Shown: positions 52,040 to 63,572 of the stretch, piece by piece | Layout: the number at the start of each line of letters is the position of its first letter | Numbering within the stretch: position 1 is the stretch's first letter | Origin: Mesocentrotus franciscanus | Lineage: Eukaryota > Echinodermata > Echinoidea > Camarodonta > Strongylocentrotidae | Direction: 5' to 3' | NCBI GenBank assembly: GCA_037976565.1 | Contig: CP137666.1 | Location: forward strand, 1,579,495 to 1,643,494 | DNA length: 64,000 nucleotides | Made by a program: the position numbers and the translations under genes | Notes under the pieces: model-generated | Told to the model about the DNA's origin: nothing | The model's database searches: none | The model's input: the letters and a program-made list of their open reading frames with translations, nothing else

Positions 52040-52825
52040 GCTTGTTTACCGTCGTAAGAACATCGGCCATTGATATCCGATAATCCGACCTGTTATTTGT
52101 TATCGCCAATCAATTGCTGAACAAATGCAAACCACTTGCCAATATTTCCGCGAGCGATCGCAAATTAGTTTACGAAAATCTTTGATGATCATCAGGGTGT
52201 CGATCACGGGGGATGGGGGATATATCCCCCGCCCAATATTTCAGGTGTGGGGGGATGGCCTGTACAATCATCCCCCAATAATTCACCATCAACAAAAAAA
52301 AGAAGAAAAATTAATGATGAGAGCCCGATGAGAGTAGTTAATGGTTATTACTCGCAAGATGACCATCAATATACACATTTTGCTATCTCATTTTCATAAT
52401 ACATACATATATAAATAGAAAACGAAGTCAAATGAGACAACCGTTTATGAGACAAGAATAAATTGAATTCTCGCTCATACGGCTTCATCAGGAATTGATG
52501 AATTTATTCAATTTATTCAATCAACAGCATCATAGAAATGCAGTGCGCCAAATGCAAAGCCGCAGCGTTAAAAAGCAACTGTGATCCATTGCCGAAAATA
52601 TTTTGGGACCTATCATCCCCCCAACCACGGATACAAATCGACACCCCTGATGATCATACCATTTTCATACAACATTCCGCAACCGGTCGGCAACTGCCTT
52701 ACAAACGAACGGCAACTGATCGCCCACTAGATATTTCTGCAAATTGGTTGTCGATTGTCGCAGCTAATTTTGGTTGTCGGAAGTCGGCAACCAGTCGTGC
52801 GCCTAGTCCTAGTGTGACTTGGGCT
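52040..52825. repeat. Word-repeat element (GGCAACTG / TTGTCGG) with an insertion
   Basis: Right part 52656-52825 alternates CGGCAACTG, GTTGTCGG and GTCGGCAACC and ends CTAGTGTGACTTGGGC. The left part shows weaker versions. An insert at about 52181-52655 has TIRs ATGATCATCAGGGTGTCGAT. Confidence 0.5.
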
Positions 52826-54324
52826 TTAGCAAGGAATTCTATACCTCCAAATTTTGCAGTTTCCTTTATAACAAATTCTCCCATAGGATGTCAGAGTAGA
52901 ACATATCCATTGACCTGCAGAGGATGGATATATGTTGCATTTTGACTGGCCATCGTGCAACCAGAGTCATTGATGCAAACATCAGTCATCCTGTTACTCA
53001 AACAGATGATTTCTGTGAACAGCTTTATATGTACGTCTTTGTCATTCGTTTGAATAATGGGCTGATCTTTATCTGACCGAGTAACAACTTATGCATGCCA
53101 AATGTTGCTCCAACAAAAGAAATTGCTCAACTGTTCCAAACGGCTGTACCAAATATCTTGTCACAATTATGAAACAAGATCCATGGTCTATTCTTATGAA
53201 ACCATTGTTATGGCTGCATTTCACAGGTGATTGTCCTACATCGAAGATAAAATACAGGTCAGTGGGTACCTCACTATACCTACTACTCTCATATCACAAT
53301 TTTAATCAAAGGAGAATGGCTAGCAAGCAGACTGCAGCTTTTTAGACATTCTGTAATGTTTTCTTTCCTAGATAATAAAATAAAAATAATTTCAAGATTT
53401 TTTTTTAACTGGCTGACAATTTTGAATAAGATTATCAGCTAATGTTTGTAAGGTTTCATTTTTCTTCAAAGAAATATGATATGTACTAATAATACTGGGG
53501 ATGAGAAAAATTTGAAAAATTTACATGTGATTATTTGTTTATTCGACGATTGGCGAAAGGAAATGTATGCCTGCAACGATGCAATGTATTTCAAAGCCAA
53601 GACTGTTCAGTAGCCGTGACGTAAATTAGACATATATTGGTATTTTGATTTAGCCATTTTATTGATTGTGTAACTTTAGAATGTTTGTTGTTGTTGTTTG
53701 ACCTGCTTACTTGTCAGAAAACATTCGGGTGCTGCAGGAGGGCGCATTGAGCGTTGTAGGTGATGCTGTAGTAGGTTCCGGGGCTGCTATCAGCGAATAG
53801 GTTTACAAACATATTCAAATTGATGAATGTTTCTTTCTTGGGAACCTAGTAACGAGTTATTCCATTAACCTGTTAACCCATTAACCCATTAATCAGATTT
53901 AAAATTTACTTGCATATACTATAAATATATCACTTTGTACGCTCCCAGTCAACTGTAAAATGCCTTGATCTGTAAGTGTATTTGTATTTAAAACTAAAGA
54001 TGATTCTTTTAAGAGCATACTGTAATTGTAATACTTAGCCAATAGCTACATCTCATCTATATGATGAAGCATTCGATACGCTTGTGATATATTGCATTTA
54101 TACACTCATAAGTTTGTTATGGTCCATATATATTTATATATTTCTGTATTCCATGCCGTGACGTAGTATTAGAAATTTACCATTGAAATAATATAAATCC
54201 CCTACAACTATGTTATCCATCCTTTATTGTCTTGCCTGATATCCATGCGTCCCCGTTCTTTTGATAATGTTTGTTTTATCTTGTAATGTTCATTTTCCCC
54301 TTGCCAGTCCTCCCTTCATTTAGC
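52826..54324. other. Unassigned DNA
   Basis: AT-rich; (TTAACCCA)n-like triplet at 53865-53892. The frame at 53091-53345 (HAKCCSNKRNCSTVPNGCTK) was considered and not called. Confidence 0.4.
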
Positions 54325-55452
54325 TTCCTTTCCAGGCCCGTAGCCAGGGGGGCGGTGGGGGCGGTTGTCCCCCAAGAAAAAAAAAAAAAAAAAACGCCGG
54401 CCAAAAAAAAAAGAAAGAAAGAGAAGAGAAAAAAGGAAGAGGACGTAGGAAGAAAAATGAGCACGGTACAACGATTCGTCATCTTCTCTAATATTTTAAT
54501 GAAACGTCAAAGCTTCCGCGCTTCGCGCGGGAGAAGGATTAAAGTCGAGAACGGTATACAACGAATCGTCTTCTTTCTCTAATAAAAAATTTAATGAAAC
54601 GTCAAGGGCGGGGGAACTGAATTCAGACAAGGATTAAGAGTCGAGAACAGTATAACGAATCGTCTTCTTTCTCTAATAATTTGATGAAACGTCATAGCTT
54701 CCGCTTCGCGCGGGAGAAGGATTAAAAGTCGAGAACGGTATACAACGAATCGTCTTCTTTCTCTAATAAAAAATTTAATGAAACGTCAAAGCTTCGCGCG
54801 GGAGAAGGATTAAAAGTCGAGAACGGTATACAACGAATCGTCTTCTTTCTCTAATAAAAAATTTAATGAAACGTCAAAGCTACCGCGCTTCGCGCGAGAG
54901 GGCGGGGGAACTGAATTCAGACAAGGATTAAGAGTCGAGAACAGTATAACGAATCGTCTTCTTTCTCTAATAATTTGATGAAACGTCATAGCTTCCGCGC
55001 TTTGCGGGGGAGGGGGGGGGAACTGAATTCAGACAAGGACTCATAAGAGCCGAGAACGGTACAACGAATCGTCTTCTTTCTCTAACAATAATGAAACGTC
55101 AAAGCTTCCGCGCTTCGCGGAGGGGGACTGAATTCAGACAAGGATTAAGGGTCGAGAACGGTACAACGAATTGGCTTCTTTCTCGAATAATTTAATGAAA
55201 CGTCAAAGCTTCCGCGCTTCGCGCGGGAGGGGGGAAACTGAATTCAGACAAGGACTCATAAGAGCCGAGAACGGTACAACGAATCGGTTTCTTTCTTGAA
55301 TAAATTAATGAAACGTCAAAGCAAGGGAAACTCCCCTCCCTGCATGCACCCCTAGGGAGCGCACTTCGCGCGCTCTGTGAGTGATTTGCACGTTTCGCAT
55401 GCTCACTACCGCCCCCCTAAAATAAAACCCTGGCTACGCGCTTGTTCCTTTC
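54325..55452. mobile_element. 1.1-kb hAT-like element carrying a satellite, 8-bp duplication
   Basis: Element 54333-55444, ends CAGGCCCGTAGCCAGGG and, inverted, CAAGCGCGTAGCCAGGG. TTCCTTTC at 54325-54332 and 55445-55452. The inside is about nine units of 80-115 bases (AATGAAACGTCAAAGCTTCC, GCGCTTCGCGCGGGAG, ACGAATCGTCTTCTTTCTCT). Confidence 0.88.
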
Positions 55453-55930
55453 CCGTTTCCTTTAATTTCTTCTTCCCACCAACTACTTCGGGCCTGTCAC
55501 CAACAAGCTTCGCTTTACTGTGGGCCCCTCCACTATGCTTTATACAATGAATGATGAAACGTTTAAACCTACGTGTATTCATTATGTTGTACTTGACTTG
55601 TATACTTTACTATTATCATGACTATACTTTTTAGACAAAATTGCTTGTAATTTTTTAGTTTACTGATAAGGGTGTACAAAAAAGGGATTATATTATGTGT
55701 ATGAAAAAAAGAGAAAAAAGGGAATTATGTGGAGAGAAAAAAATTAACTTGAATTTGAACTTGAGCTTTAATATAGAGCACGCGTACGCATTCGCAAAGA
55801 ACAGGGCGCACACAGAACCAATGTCTGACCTTTATTTTTGTCATACTCCTGAACTGTATACTACGAAAGCCCCTTACTGCCACTGACCCAAAAAACAATA
55901 AATATATTGATATGTTTAAAGTAACAGACA
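55453..55930. other. Unassigned DNA
   Basis: Nothing recognised. Confidence 0.4.
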
Positions 55931-55939
55931 TTGAAAATG

Positions 55940-56770
55940 AAATGATTTAGTATAATAGCAATATTAAAAATAGGATTGAGTTATTGCATTTTACAAACTG
56001 GATAAGAAACAATATTCTTAAAGTGAAACAAATCTTAGTAAAGACAGTATCTGGAAAGAAGTTGATTCCCTTTGTATTAATTTTCAAGAAAATGAGTTAC
56101 TTACCGCCTTCAAATTGGCGAAGTTCAAAAGTGCATTTCCGAATTTTTGATTGCAGAAGTTATGTAATAGGATACAATATGTAAATAGTTTGCCGTCTGC
56201 AGTGAAATCCAATACAATAGAAGTGGTAACAGGTGACTCCATTGATGTAGCGGGCATGAGAGCCAAACACTATTATAATTTGATGTTAGAAGAAAAAAGA
56301 GGATCTGCCGTGCATTTATTTTTGGAACGCTTATTTTGATTCACCTAATGAGGTTAACTGGAAGACGGTGCTTCATTATAAATTTTACTTTATAAATAAC
56401 AACAGAATTAAGCAGTTTAATTTTAAATTTATTCATAGAATACTACCCAGTAAAGACAATTTATGTAAATAGAAGATTAAAAATAATAATCTATGTGATA
56501 TCTGTAAGATCCCAGATACAACTAACCACCTTCTCCTGGCATGTAAGAAGGTTTCGCTTTTTTGGAAGATTGTATCCAAATTAATCGATACTTTGTTTAA
56601 TTTAAAAAAAAAATTTAATGAAAAATTTATTTTAATAGGTCATGAAATAGAGAGAAGAGAAATGAATCTTTCAATCTTATTTTAAACTTTGCCCAGTTTA
56701 TTATCTATAGAAACTATATTAGAGATGTTTTGGAAGTGAAAAGCACAGGATACATGCTGTATATTTAATA
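55940..56770 (+). pseudogene. LINE remnant, Tx1/L1-like C-terminal region
   Basis: Across several frames the + strand gives NWKTVLHYKFYF-like text, FKFIHRILPSKDNL, CDICKIPDTTNHLLLACKK and SLFWKIVSKL. The C..C....H....C zinc-knuckle pattern with FW after it marks the C-terminal end of L1/Tx1-type LINEs. Many stops and shifts. Confidence 0.7.
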
Positions 56771-56924
56771 AAATAATTAAAGGTAGAAATTCGCACCTAT
56801 CTCGATATGAAATGTAATCAAAAGAATTTCGATACAAACGAAGTAACACAAATATTTTCAATAATTTAGTTAGTGATTATGTCACATTAGTTTCATGTTT
56901 CGTAATATATATGATATAAGGGAG

Positions 56925-57006
56925 AAAAAGAGAGGGAGAGGGAGAGAGGAGGGGGGAAGTGAGAGACTGGAGGTAGAGACTGAGAGACAGGGAGACAGAG
57001 GGAGAT
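56925..57006 (+). repeat. Purine-rich (GA)n tract
   Basis: GAGAGGGAGAGGGAGAGAGG and similar text over 80 bases. Confidence 0.85.
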
Positions 57007-57412
57007 TCAAATTCTTTTGTGCTACATCAAATGATATTTTATTACGATCTTTTCAGGCACATGGTGAACCATGGCTAATCAATTGAAGCTTGATTGTTTA
57101 CAGATTTCGATTGATTTTGCTAGGTAGGATAACATAATGAGATCTCGATTTATTTATTTCTTATTATGTTCCTCCCCCACCCCCAGAAACAAACAAATTT
57201 TCCACCAACAAATATTTCCGGTCAAAAGATGAATCCTTTTCGATTCTGTTTAAACACACGACATGACATAGTAGACATACACATGCATATGGAAAACAAA
57301 CGAATCCTACAGCACAATCTGAATAGCAAAGACGATATAAACAACGAAAGAAATAGACGACAGATCTCATCAACCCCTGTGAACAAAAATCTCTATTAAA
57401 TCATGATCCTTA

Positions 57413-57596
57413 GGCCTACACATAGCACAGTCCATTTTGAAATAACAAAAACCCTCATGAGGATCATGATTTAAAGATTCAGATATGCAATCACATATTT
57501 ATATTGGGTTCAATCGTAATCTTCTTGATATAAGCTAGGGTATGAACTTGTCAAAGGCCTGCACATAGCACAGTCCATTTTAAAATAACAAAAATA
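57413..57596. repeat. Direct repeat pair (CATAGCACAGTCCATTTT)
   Basis: About 40 bases at 57413-57452 recur at 57558-57597 with two changes. Confidence 0.8.
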
Positions 57597-57662
57597 GGTA
57601 GCCCCCTCCCGCCGACTGCGAATGTTTGTTACGTAAAATGACTATTATATCGATGGACTGAC

Positions 57663-57701
57663 CCACAGAACTGTAAAATACGTTTTTTACAGTTCTGTGG
57701 A
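57663..57701. repeat. Short perfect hairpin
   Basis: CCACAGAACTGTAAAA pairs with TTTTACAGTTCTGTGG around a short loop. Confidence 0.85.
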
Positions 57702-57827
57702 GTGTGGACTGACCCGGCAGCAGAAGCAACTTGGACAAAGACTACGTTCACGGCCTGTGCTTGCTTACACATATTCATTTCTACGACGTCAAATTGGAAG
57801 GTGACTTTGAGGCTATACCAAAAAAAA

Positions 57828-58322
57828 ATTCCAGTGGACGTATTTTTTCTTTCTTTTTCCAGTGAACGTATAAATTAGTTTTTTTTTTCTCCAGTGGACG
57901 TATAATTTTTTTTTCTTTTTCCAGTGAACATATTTTTTTTTCTTTTTTTTCCAGCGAACGTATGGATTTCTTTTTTTTTTCATTTCATTTCATTTCATTT
58001 CATTTATTTGTTTAAACACGGTAACTCTCTCAGCCTAAACGGTTGTTTTTCAGAAAATCCGTGTTGATTGAATAAAAATTATACAAATTATATTACAAAC
58101 AAAAACCAATAACAAAAGATAACAAAACAAACATATGCAAAATAAATGAATCAAATTAAAACAAAGGAAAGCATAATTGGCATGGGTAACCAGTGGACGT
58201 ATAATTTTTTATTTCCATTGAACTTATAATTTATTTTTTTTCCAGTGGACGTATAATTTTTTTTTTCCCAGTGGACGTATAATTTTTTTTTTCCCAGTGG
58301 ACGTATAATTTTTTTTTCTTCC
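57828..58322 (-). repeat. Minisatellite (CCAGTGGACGTATAATTTTT) split by a LINE-like tail
   Basis: Units of about 25-30 bases at 57828-57970 and 58190-58322. Between them 57978-58150 has (CATTT)n and AT-rich text like a retrotransposon 3' end on the - strand. Confidence 0.75.
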
Positions 58323-58329
58323 AGCGGCA

Positions 58330-59049
58330 GTAATGGGCTTTCGTAAATTTTAACCATTTTGAATGTATCAATTTGTATTTATGGTATATATGTGGGGGTT
58401 ACAGCATAATGATTGTATAATGTAGTGCTTGGTGCTGGAATGAATTTGCTGTGTTGTACGATTGACGGGTCGCTCTTTTATTGATATGAGTAATAAAAAT
58501 GTGTATGATTATATCAAACTTTAGGGAAGTTATATTCATGCTTCCCTCATTGCTATACGTAACATATCAAAGTTGCTACCATACCTTAGAAACAGAAGCA
58601 AATGTTAACACGTCGCTATTATCGATAGCTCTTTTATTAAAACAAAATATATAAAGATCCACACGTTGATCTGCTTTTCTTTTTGTAAATACGTTTTATC
58701 ATTGTCGAGATATAAGTAATTCATACATCTGAATCCCTTCACAAAAAGTTAATACATCTAGGCTATAACTTTTCATTTCCACTAGAGTTAATATATACAT
58801 TGTTTTTCTTCATCCCGATGTATGGCGGTAGGACCCAGATGTTATACATTGTAATATGTTTTCATCAGATAGTTTAGTAATAGAAAAGAGCTATGTCAGA
58901 GAGATTATCATGTCCAAAGTTAAACCACTTTGAGCACACTCTTTAAAGTGTATTGAATACAGCATCCCTGTATTGAAGCATACCTTTGGTTTCAGAGTGA
59001 ACACTCATTTGAAATAATATTCAAATTCTATGTAAAGAGAGAACAAAGC
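58330..59049. other. Unassigned DNA
   Basis: AT-rich, nothing identified. Confidence 0.5.
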
Positions 59050-59256
59050 ATGACTAAAGAGGGCTGTCGCTACAGGGGGCTGGGTTGTGACACCCTCATT
59101 AAAGCTGTCGAAAAATCTCAAATACTTTTATTTTGTACGCCAGTAAATAATGTGAACGTCTGTCGGCATAATTTAAAAATCCGACAACCGTAATTTTCCT
59201 TGTCCGCCACTCCACTCCCCATTTAAAATGGTCTGGTGACGGCCCTTATGACTAAA
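59050..59256. mobile_element. 189-bp MITE with 9-bp direct repeats
   Basis: Element 59059-59247, ends GAGGGCTGTCGC and, inverted, AAGGGCCGTCACC. ATGACTAAA at 59050-59058 and 59248-59256. Confidence 0.75.
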
Positions 59257-60968
59257 CCACAAAACAGTCTGAATTATGCTCTTTTATAATGCCTTAACAA
59301 TCCATATGAAACATATGAAAAGTTTTTTTCTTTTCAGCAACATTTAGAACAATGACGTCAATTCCCTGGTAAAAGTTTTATTTTAAAGTTCTACATGTAT
59401 ACTACAATTTTTTACAGGGGCTCAAGCCCCTATATCTTCAATTGCCCAAAAATATTGACAAGGCACAGGTAGAAAATGAATGCACGAACCTCAAGCCCCA
59501 GAAAAAAAAGATTATTTTTGGATATATGAATTGTAGGTTCATATAGATAAGCGGTCCCCACTCTATAAATGCTTGCTTATTTATAATGTTTAGAACAGTG
59601 TTACTTAATGATATACAAGTATACGTATATATTATATATATATATGACTAACAAAAATGAAAGTAAAATTACAAAAAGACTATGAAAGTCACTTGAAATG
59701 AGGAGGAAAATCATTTGAAGTCATTTTCAAAAAGATAATTGCATTTTTTTCAAGAATTAAATTGGAAATATAATTCATCATCGATCATAGGAATTGAAAG
59801 ATTCATAATGATGATAACAAAATAAAAGATACACAAATATCTGTAAGTGTAATTTATAATTGAAAAACTTGGCTTGCACCTTTAAAAAAATATTCATGGG
59901 GATGTACATCTCACTCTATGAAACGATTAATGATGGTACAAGTAAATATTTTAGTGGATAGGGAATAGAAATGTGGTCAAATGTCAAGCAGATTTTAATA
60001 TGCCTATTGATAGAATCCCGTGAGTTGGGGGAAGCAACGAAACACGAGCCTTAGTTTTTCGGAAAATGCCATTTAGATTTGAGTCCGTTGAAAATAAATT
60101 CTTACAGAGGAATGGTTGCGAATCCTTTCAACTTTGCTTATGACCACCACATGCTTCGTATTATATAATCAAGTACAGCAATGGAAAAGCGTATAGAAGA
60201 TACAATACAACTCTGTTAATCTTTAGGATATCAGTGAGGTCCATTCAAATATCTTAATTATCATGATTATAACTTGACGTAGAGCCATTCTTACTTACAC
60301 GCGTAACCAAAATCAATAAAAAATTATAGATGCAAACCTAAAGTTTCGTTATTCATCTCTCAGCAGAAATCTACCATCTTGAATATCTAAATCATATAAC
60401 AATGCCCTCATCAGACTTTTTTTTCACTGAGCGTATATCATTTTCATTCGGAGGCCAAAATATGCTGGTCACGTTTCTGAACTGGCGAAAAAAGTGGTCC
60501 TAACAAGCTTGGTCTTTGAACCATGATTAATACTCCAAGGGTAAGTCTTTACTTTTTAAAAGATTCTGTACGAAAAGGGTTGCTTCGAACATTAAATTTT
60601 GAAAATAATATTTCTATTGCATGAACGAACATTGTTTTCTTTCCGATCTCAAAAAAGGGTCGTCTATACTTGTGTAATTACTTGAAATAGGGCGTTTTAA
60701 ATGCTCTTCAATGGGGGTAAAAAAAACACTACTTCAGGAAATCACATCTGGTCATGACTGGAGAGGCAAATTTTGTTTGACTTACGAGAAAAAAAACTGC
60801 AACCACTCTGAATTTTTAGTATACTGCTATTTGTAAACATACAAAATATAGGGTATAGATTTTGAAAATTATATTTAGTTTTTTGCATGGCACATATAAT
60901 ATTATCATATAACATCCCATTTTGCTTCCAGAGTCATTCCCCATCATGAGAAAACGAAACAGATCTTC
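59257..60968. other. Unassigned DNA downstream of the aldolase-family gene
   Basis: AT-rich; it should contain the 3' UTR of the aldolase-family gene at its right edge. (TA)n near 59630-59645. Confidence 0.5.
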
Positions 60969-61124
60969 TTAATCCATTAAATTTGGTTTTTCATTGGCCA
61001 GAATTCTCTTCATACTTTCAAAAAATGCAAGTGCATTATGCTCGTAGCAATCATCATCAGCTACGGATTTTATGACTTCAGGAGGTGCCGTCATTCCTTG
61101 GGCCCCAGAAGACATTAGAAGAAC
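60969..61124 (-). CDS. Aldolase-family gene, last exon
   Basis: Acceptor TAAAAATGCAG, 51 codons and TAA. VLLMSSGAQGMTAPPEVI is followed by an acidic, then basic tail. No canonical AATAAA was identified downstream on this strand in the bases checked. Confidence 0.9.
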   Translation of the reverse strand, partial: VLLMSSGAQGMTAPPEVIKSVADDDCYEHNALAFFESMKRILANEKPNLMD

Positions 61125-63572
61125 CTGCATTTTTAGAAGATGGAGAGAGAAGAGAGGATACGTGAATGAATGAAGACATGGATGAATCTCTTTGGAAATA
61201 TTCCGGTGTAGAACAGACCCAACATCATAAATATGATAAGAGGGAACAATAAAAGCAGGTTATCATTGGACTGAAACGTAATCTATGCCTTCTCAGTTTT
61301 TATCATTTTTTATAAATCAAACCAAGCTCTAAATAGTACAGACAATGAACACACTCTGACAGGGCAATTGGTAAAATGTAGTACAAGTTCTGGGGCATAA
61401 GTACAAATTGCATGGCATAGGTCAATGTGGACCTCCTGTATAACATTTTTCCCTAGAGTATTGATTCCGTGGTTCCGCGTTTGTTTTTATTTATTTTGTT
61501 TTTATGGGGTGGGAAGTTCATTATTTATGTCATGAATTTAAACAAAAATAATTAAACGCATTAATATGAGCAAAATGTACTCATGTTTCGTCTTGTTATC
61601 ATATTTTACAAACCTGTATCTGGGCCGCTCTTTCAAGATAATACAAATTATCAAATGCATCGCATGCTCTCTTGGCTACCGCTAAAACTCCGTGCTGTCC
61701 CATTAAGAGGAGGTCCTTGTTTCCTAATACCTTGGCTAGCCTCTCGCCTTCATCAGAAACGTTTGCAAACCCGTCGTACTGCATGTCATACGCGATCTTG
61801 TCCAGGAAACGCATGCTGTTCTGACTCAGGCCAATCTTGAACGGTTCAGGGTCCTTCATGCACGCTAGAAAGATTTAAAGGAAACATTGATAATTATATT
61901 GTACAAATTATGCACGCGATTAAGTTCATTATAATATAATATTCCGCTTTTATATAGCGCTTAATACATTTATGATGTCTCTAAGCGCTTTACAGATATA
62001 CTATTATGAGATATATCCCCACTTGAGTTGAGGCTGGGTACATATATCGTACGAAACCGTCAGATTGAGTACGATACAGGTGCACATACAGCCTTAACGA
62101 GAGCGGATGGATCGTAGAATGAACGAATGAAGAAATGCATAATTTGTCTTCTACAAAGAAACTCCTAGGTCCTTGTGATTTAATATTGTGGTGCTTTGGG
62201 AATCAGATAATTTCAGAGTACAAATTTAAGAGTACAAAGTCCTCGAAATAACTAATACAAATCTAATGAATACTGTGCCTACCACCCATAACTATGTAAT
62301 AACTGTAAATTATAAGTAGAGGTTACATGATTTTAATATTCAAAGACATTGGTATAACATGATAGCAACAACTAACAAACGAAAAACTAACTTAGGGCAA
62401 ATTAATTAGCCCTATCTATATCATCAATTGAAATGTGCGCCCATTCCAATTAATGTTGAATTACGTAATCCGAACATGATTTCTATAGGATATACAGTAA
62501 GGTATAGAATTTGCCCTTGAGTTAATTTGTCCGAAAGTAGTTGCAATCGTGTTGTATAAAGATTAGCCAAAGATGCTTCACAAAGAATAGCAAACTCGTT
62601 CAGTTTTATGACTAATCTTTTACCGATGGTTTTTATGGATTACCGATGGTTGTAGTGTACGGTTGGTGTGTGTGCAATACTGCTGTCATCCCGTCTATTG
62701 GGTAACGTGCATTATGGATGGGTCTGTGTATGCAGGAAGCAGAGATATTCGGTTCTCCATCTCCTCTATAATTTCTCCGGTGAAGAAATCTATTCCCAGT
62801 AGGCCCGAAGCAGTCACCTTATCAAGAAAATGTGTACCCTTCGTGAAAACTAATTCATTTCTTATATTCCAGTATTCTGTGACAATGATTGGAAAGTATT
62901 CTCACCTCATGGTATAACATAGGAGTTATAGATATAAAAGTGTAATGAGCTATATCTATACCGGATCATCTACTGAAACTATCGGAAACATACATTATGT
63001 ATTTCATTTAGTCCCAATAGATTCGACGGAGGTTGACTGGAACGAAGGTCGGTCTAATAGCAGAGGCATGGTATGTTTTCCTTGTATAATATGGTTAATC
63101 AATCAAACCCCTTGTTAAATTATAATTATAGAAAGCTTCGGAAATATAGGAAACAATTGGAAACCCATAATTACATACATTGAATCACTATCATGACAAT
63201 ATAATTATAAATATACATATATATATAATGGACGATCTGGGTTGAGAGTGTTCGCACGGATGCGGATGCAGGTGGATAGAATGATCTGCCAATGGGAATG
63301 TGCGTGAGGATGTGTGTGTGGCTTGTGTGGGGGAGGGGGACGTGTGGGCAAAGATGTGTGAGTGTGTTAAGATACTGACCTCTTTCCAGTGCATTCCATA
63401 TGGGATGAGTAGCATCACATCTTCTTCTCTGACGCGAGATGGCGCTCTAAGAGTCAAATGGTTGCAGACGCCCTCGCCCATATCATAAAATTCTAACGCT
63501 CTGTATGTTGTAGCCAGGTCAACACGGGCCTTGTAATTGGCTTCATCGCGACTAGATTGGTCTTGAAGCCGG
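60969..63572 (-). CDS. Class II aldolase/adducin-family protein (last four exons)
   Basis: Exons in gene order are 63572-63380, 62817-62644, 61864-61614 and 61124-60969, about 257 codons, so nearly a full family domain; the start exon lies beyond the window. Family hallmarks are MGEGVCNHLTLRAP at the N-terminal nucleophile-elbow region, LLIPYGMHWKEVTAS, AVLHTHQPYTTT with the His-x-His metal ligands, and LLMGQHGVLAV with the third metal His, followed by AFDNLYYLERAAQIQ. It resembles stand-alone 'putative aldolase class 2' proteins, not adducin itself, because it stops (NEKPNLMD, TAA) soon after the domain. The substrate is unknown; a metal-dependent aldol or epimerase-type reaction on a sugar phosphate is the family norm. 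One base is missing near 62761-62766. It is convergent with the plexin gene. Confidence 0.9.
61614..61864 (-). CDS. Aldolase-family gene, third visible exon
   Basis: Acceptor ATCTTTCTAG, donor GTTTGT, phase 1 in and 0 out. CMKDPEPFKIGLSQNSMRFL, then YDGFANVSDEGERLAKVLG, then LLLMGQHGVLAVAKRACDAF. Confidence 0.93.
61930..62100 (-). repeat. SINE tail in an aldolase-gene intron
   Basis: TTATATAGCGCTTAATAC and CTCTAAGCGCTTTACAGA match the tail of the SINE family at 30-32 kb. The tRNA-like head is not clear. Confidence 0.45.
62644..62817 (-). CDS. Aldolase-family gene, second visible exon (one base short)
   Basis: Acceptor TCTTGATAAG, donor GTAATC. The first part reads VTASGLLGIDFFTGEIIE and the second part, shifted by one, reads GEPNISASCIHRPIHNARYP and TAVLHTHQPYTTTI. 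Adding one base near 62761-62766 joins them; the length of 174 where 175 is required by the flanking phases agrees. Confidence 0.88.
63380..63572 (-). CDS. Aldolase-family gene, first visible exon
   Basis: Acceptor TATTTAACACAG, donor GTCAGT, phase 2 in and 0 out. ARVDLATTYRALEFYDMGEG, then VCNHLTLRAPSR and IPYGMHWKE, the N-terminal part of the fold. Confidence 0.9.

Noticed and set aside
52538..52945. 135-codon frame on the + strand
   Set aside because: It runs through the GGCAACTG word-repeat element and its flank; no domain-like text.
53091..53345. Cys-rich frame and a possible 31-base exon at 53222
   Set aside because: As a plexin continuation it would give a stop at once in the required phase, and no family is recognised.
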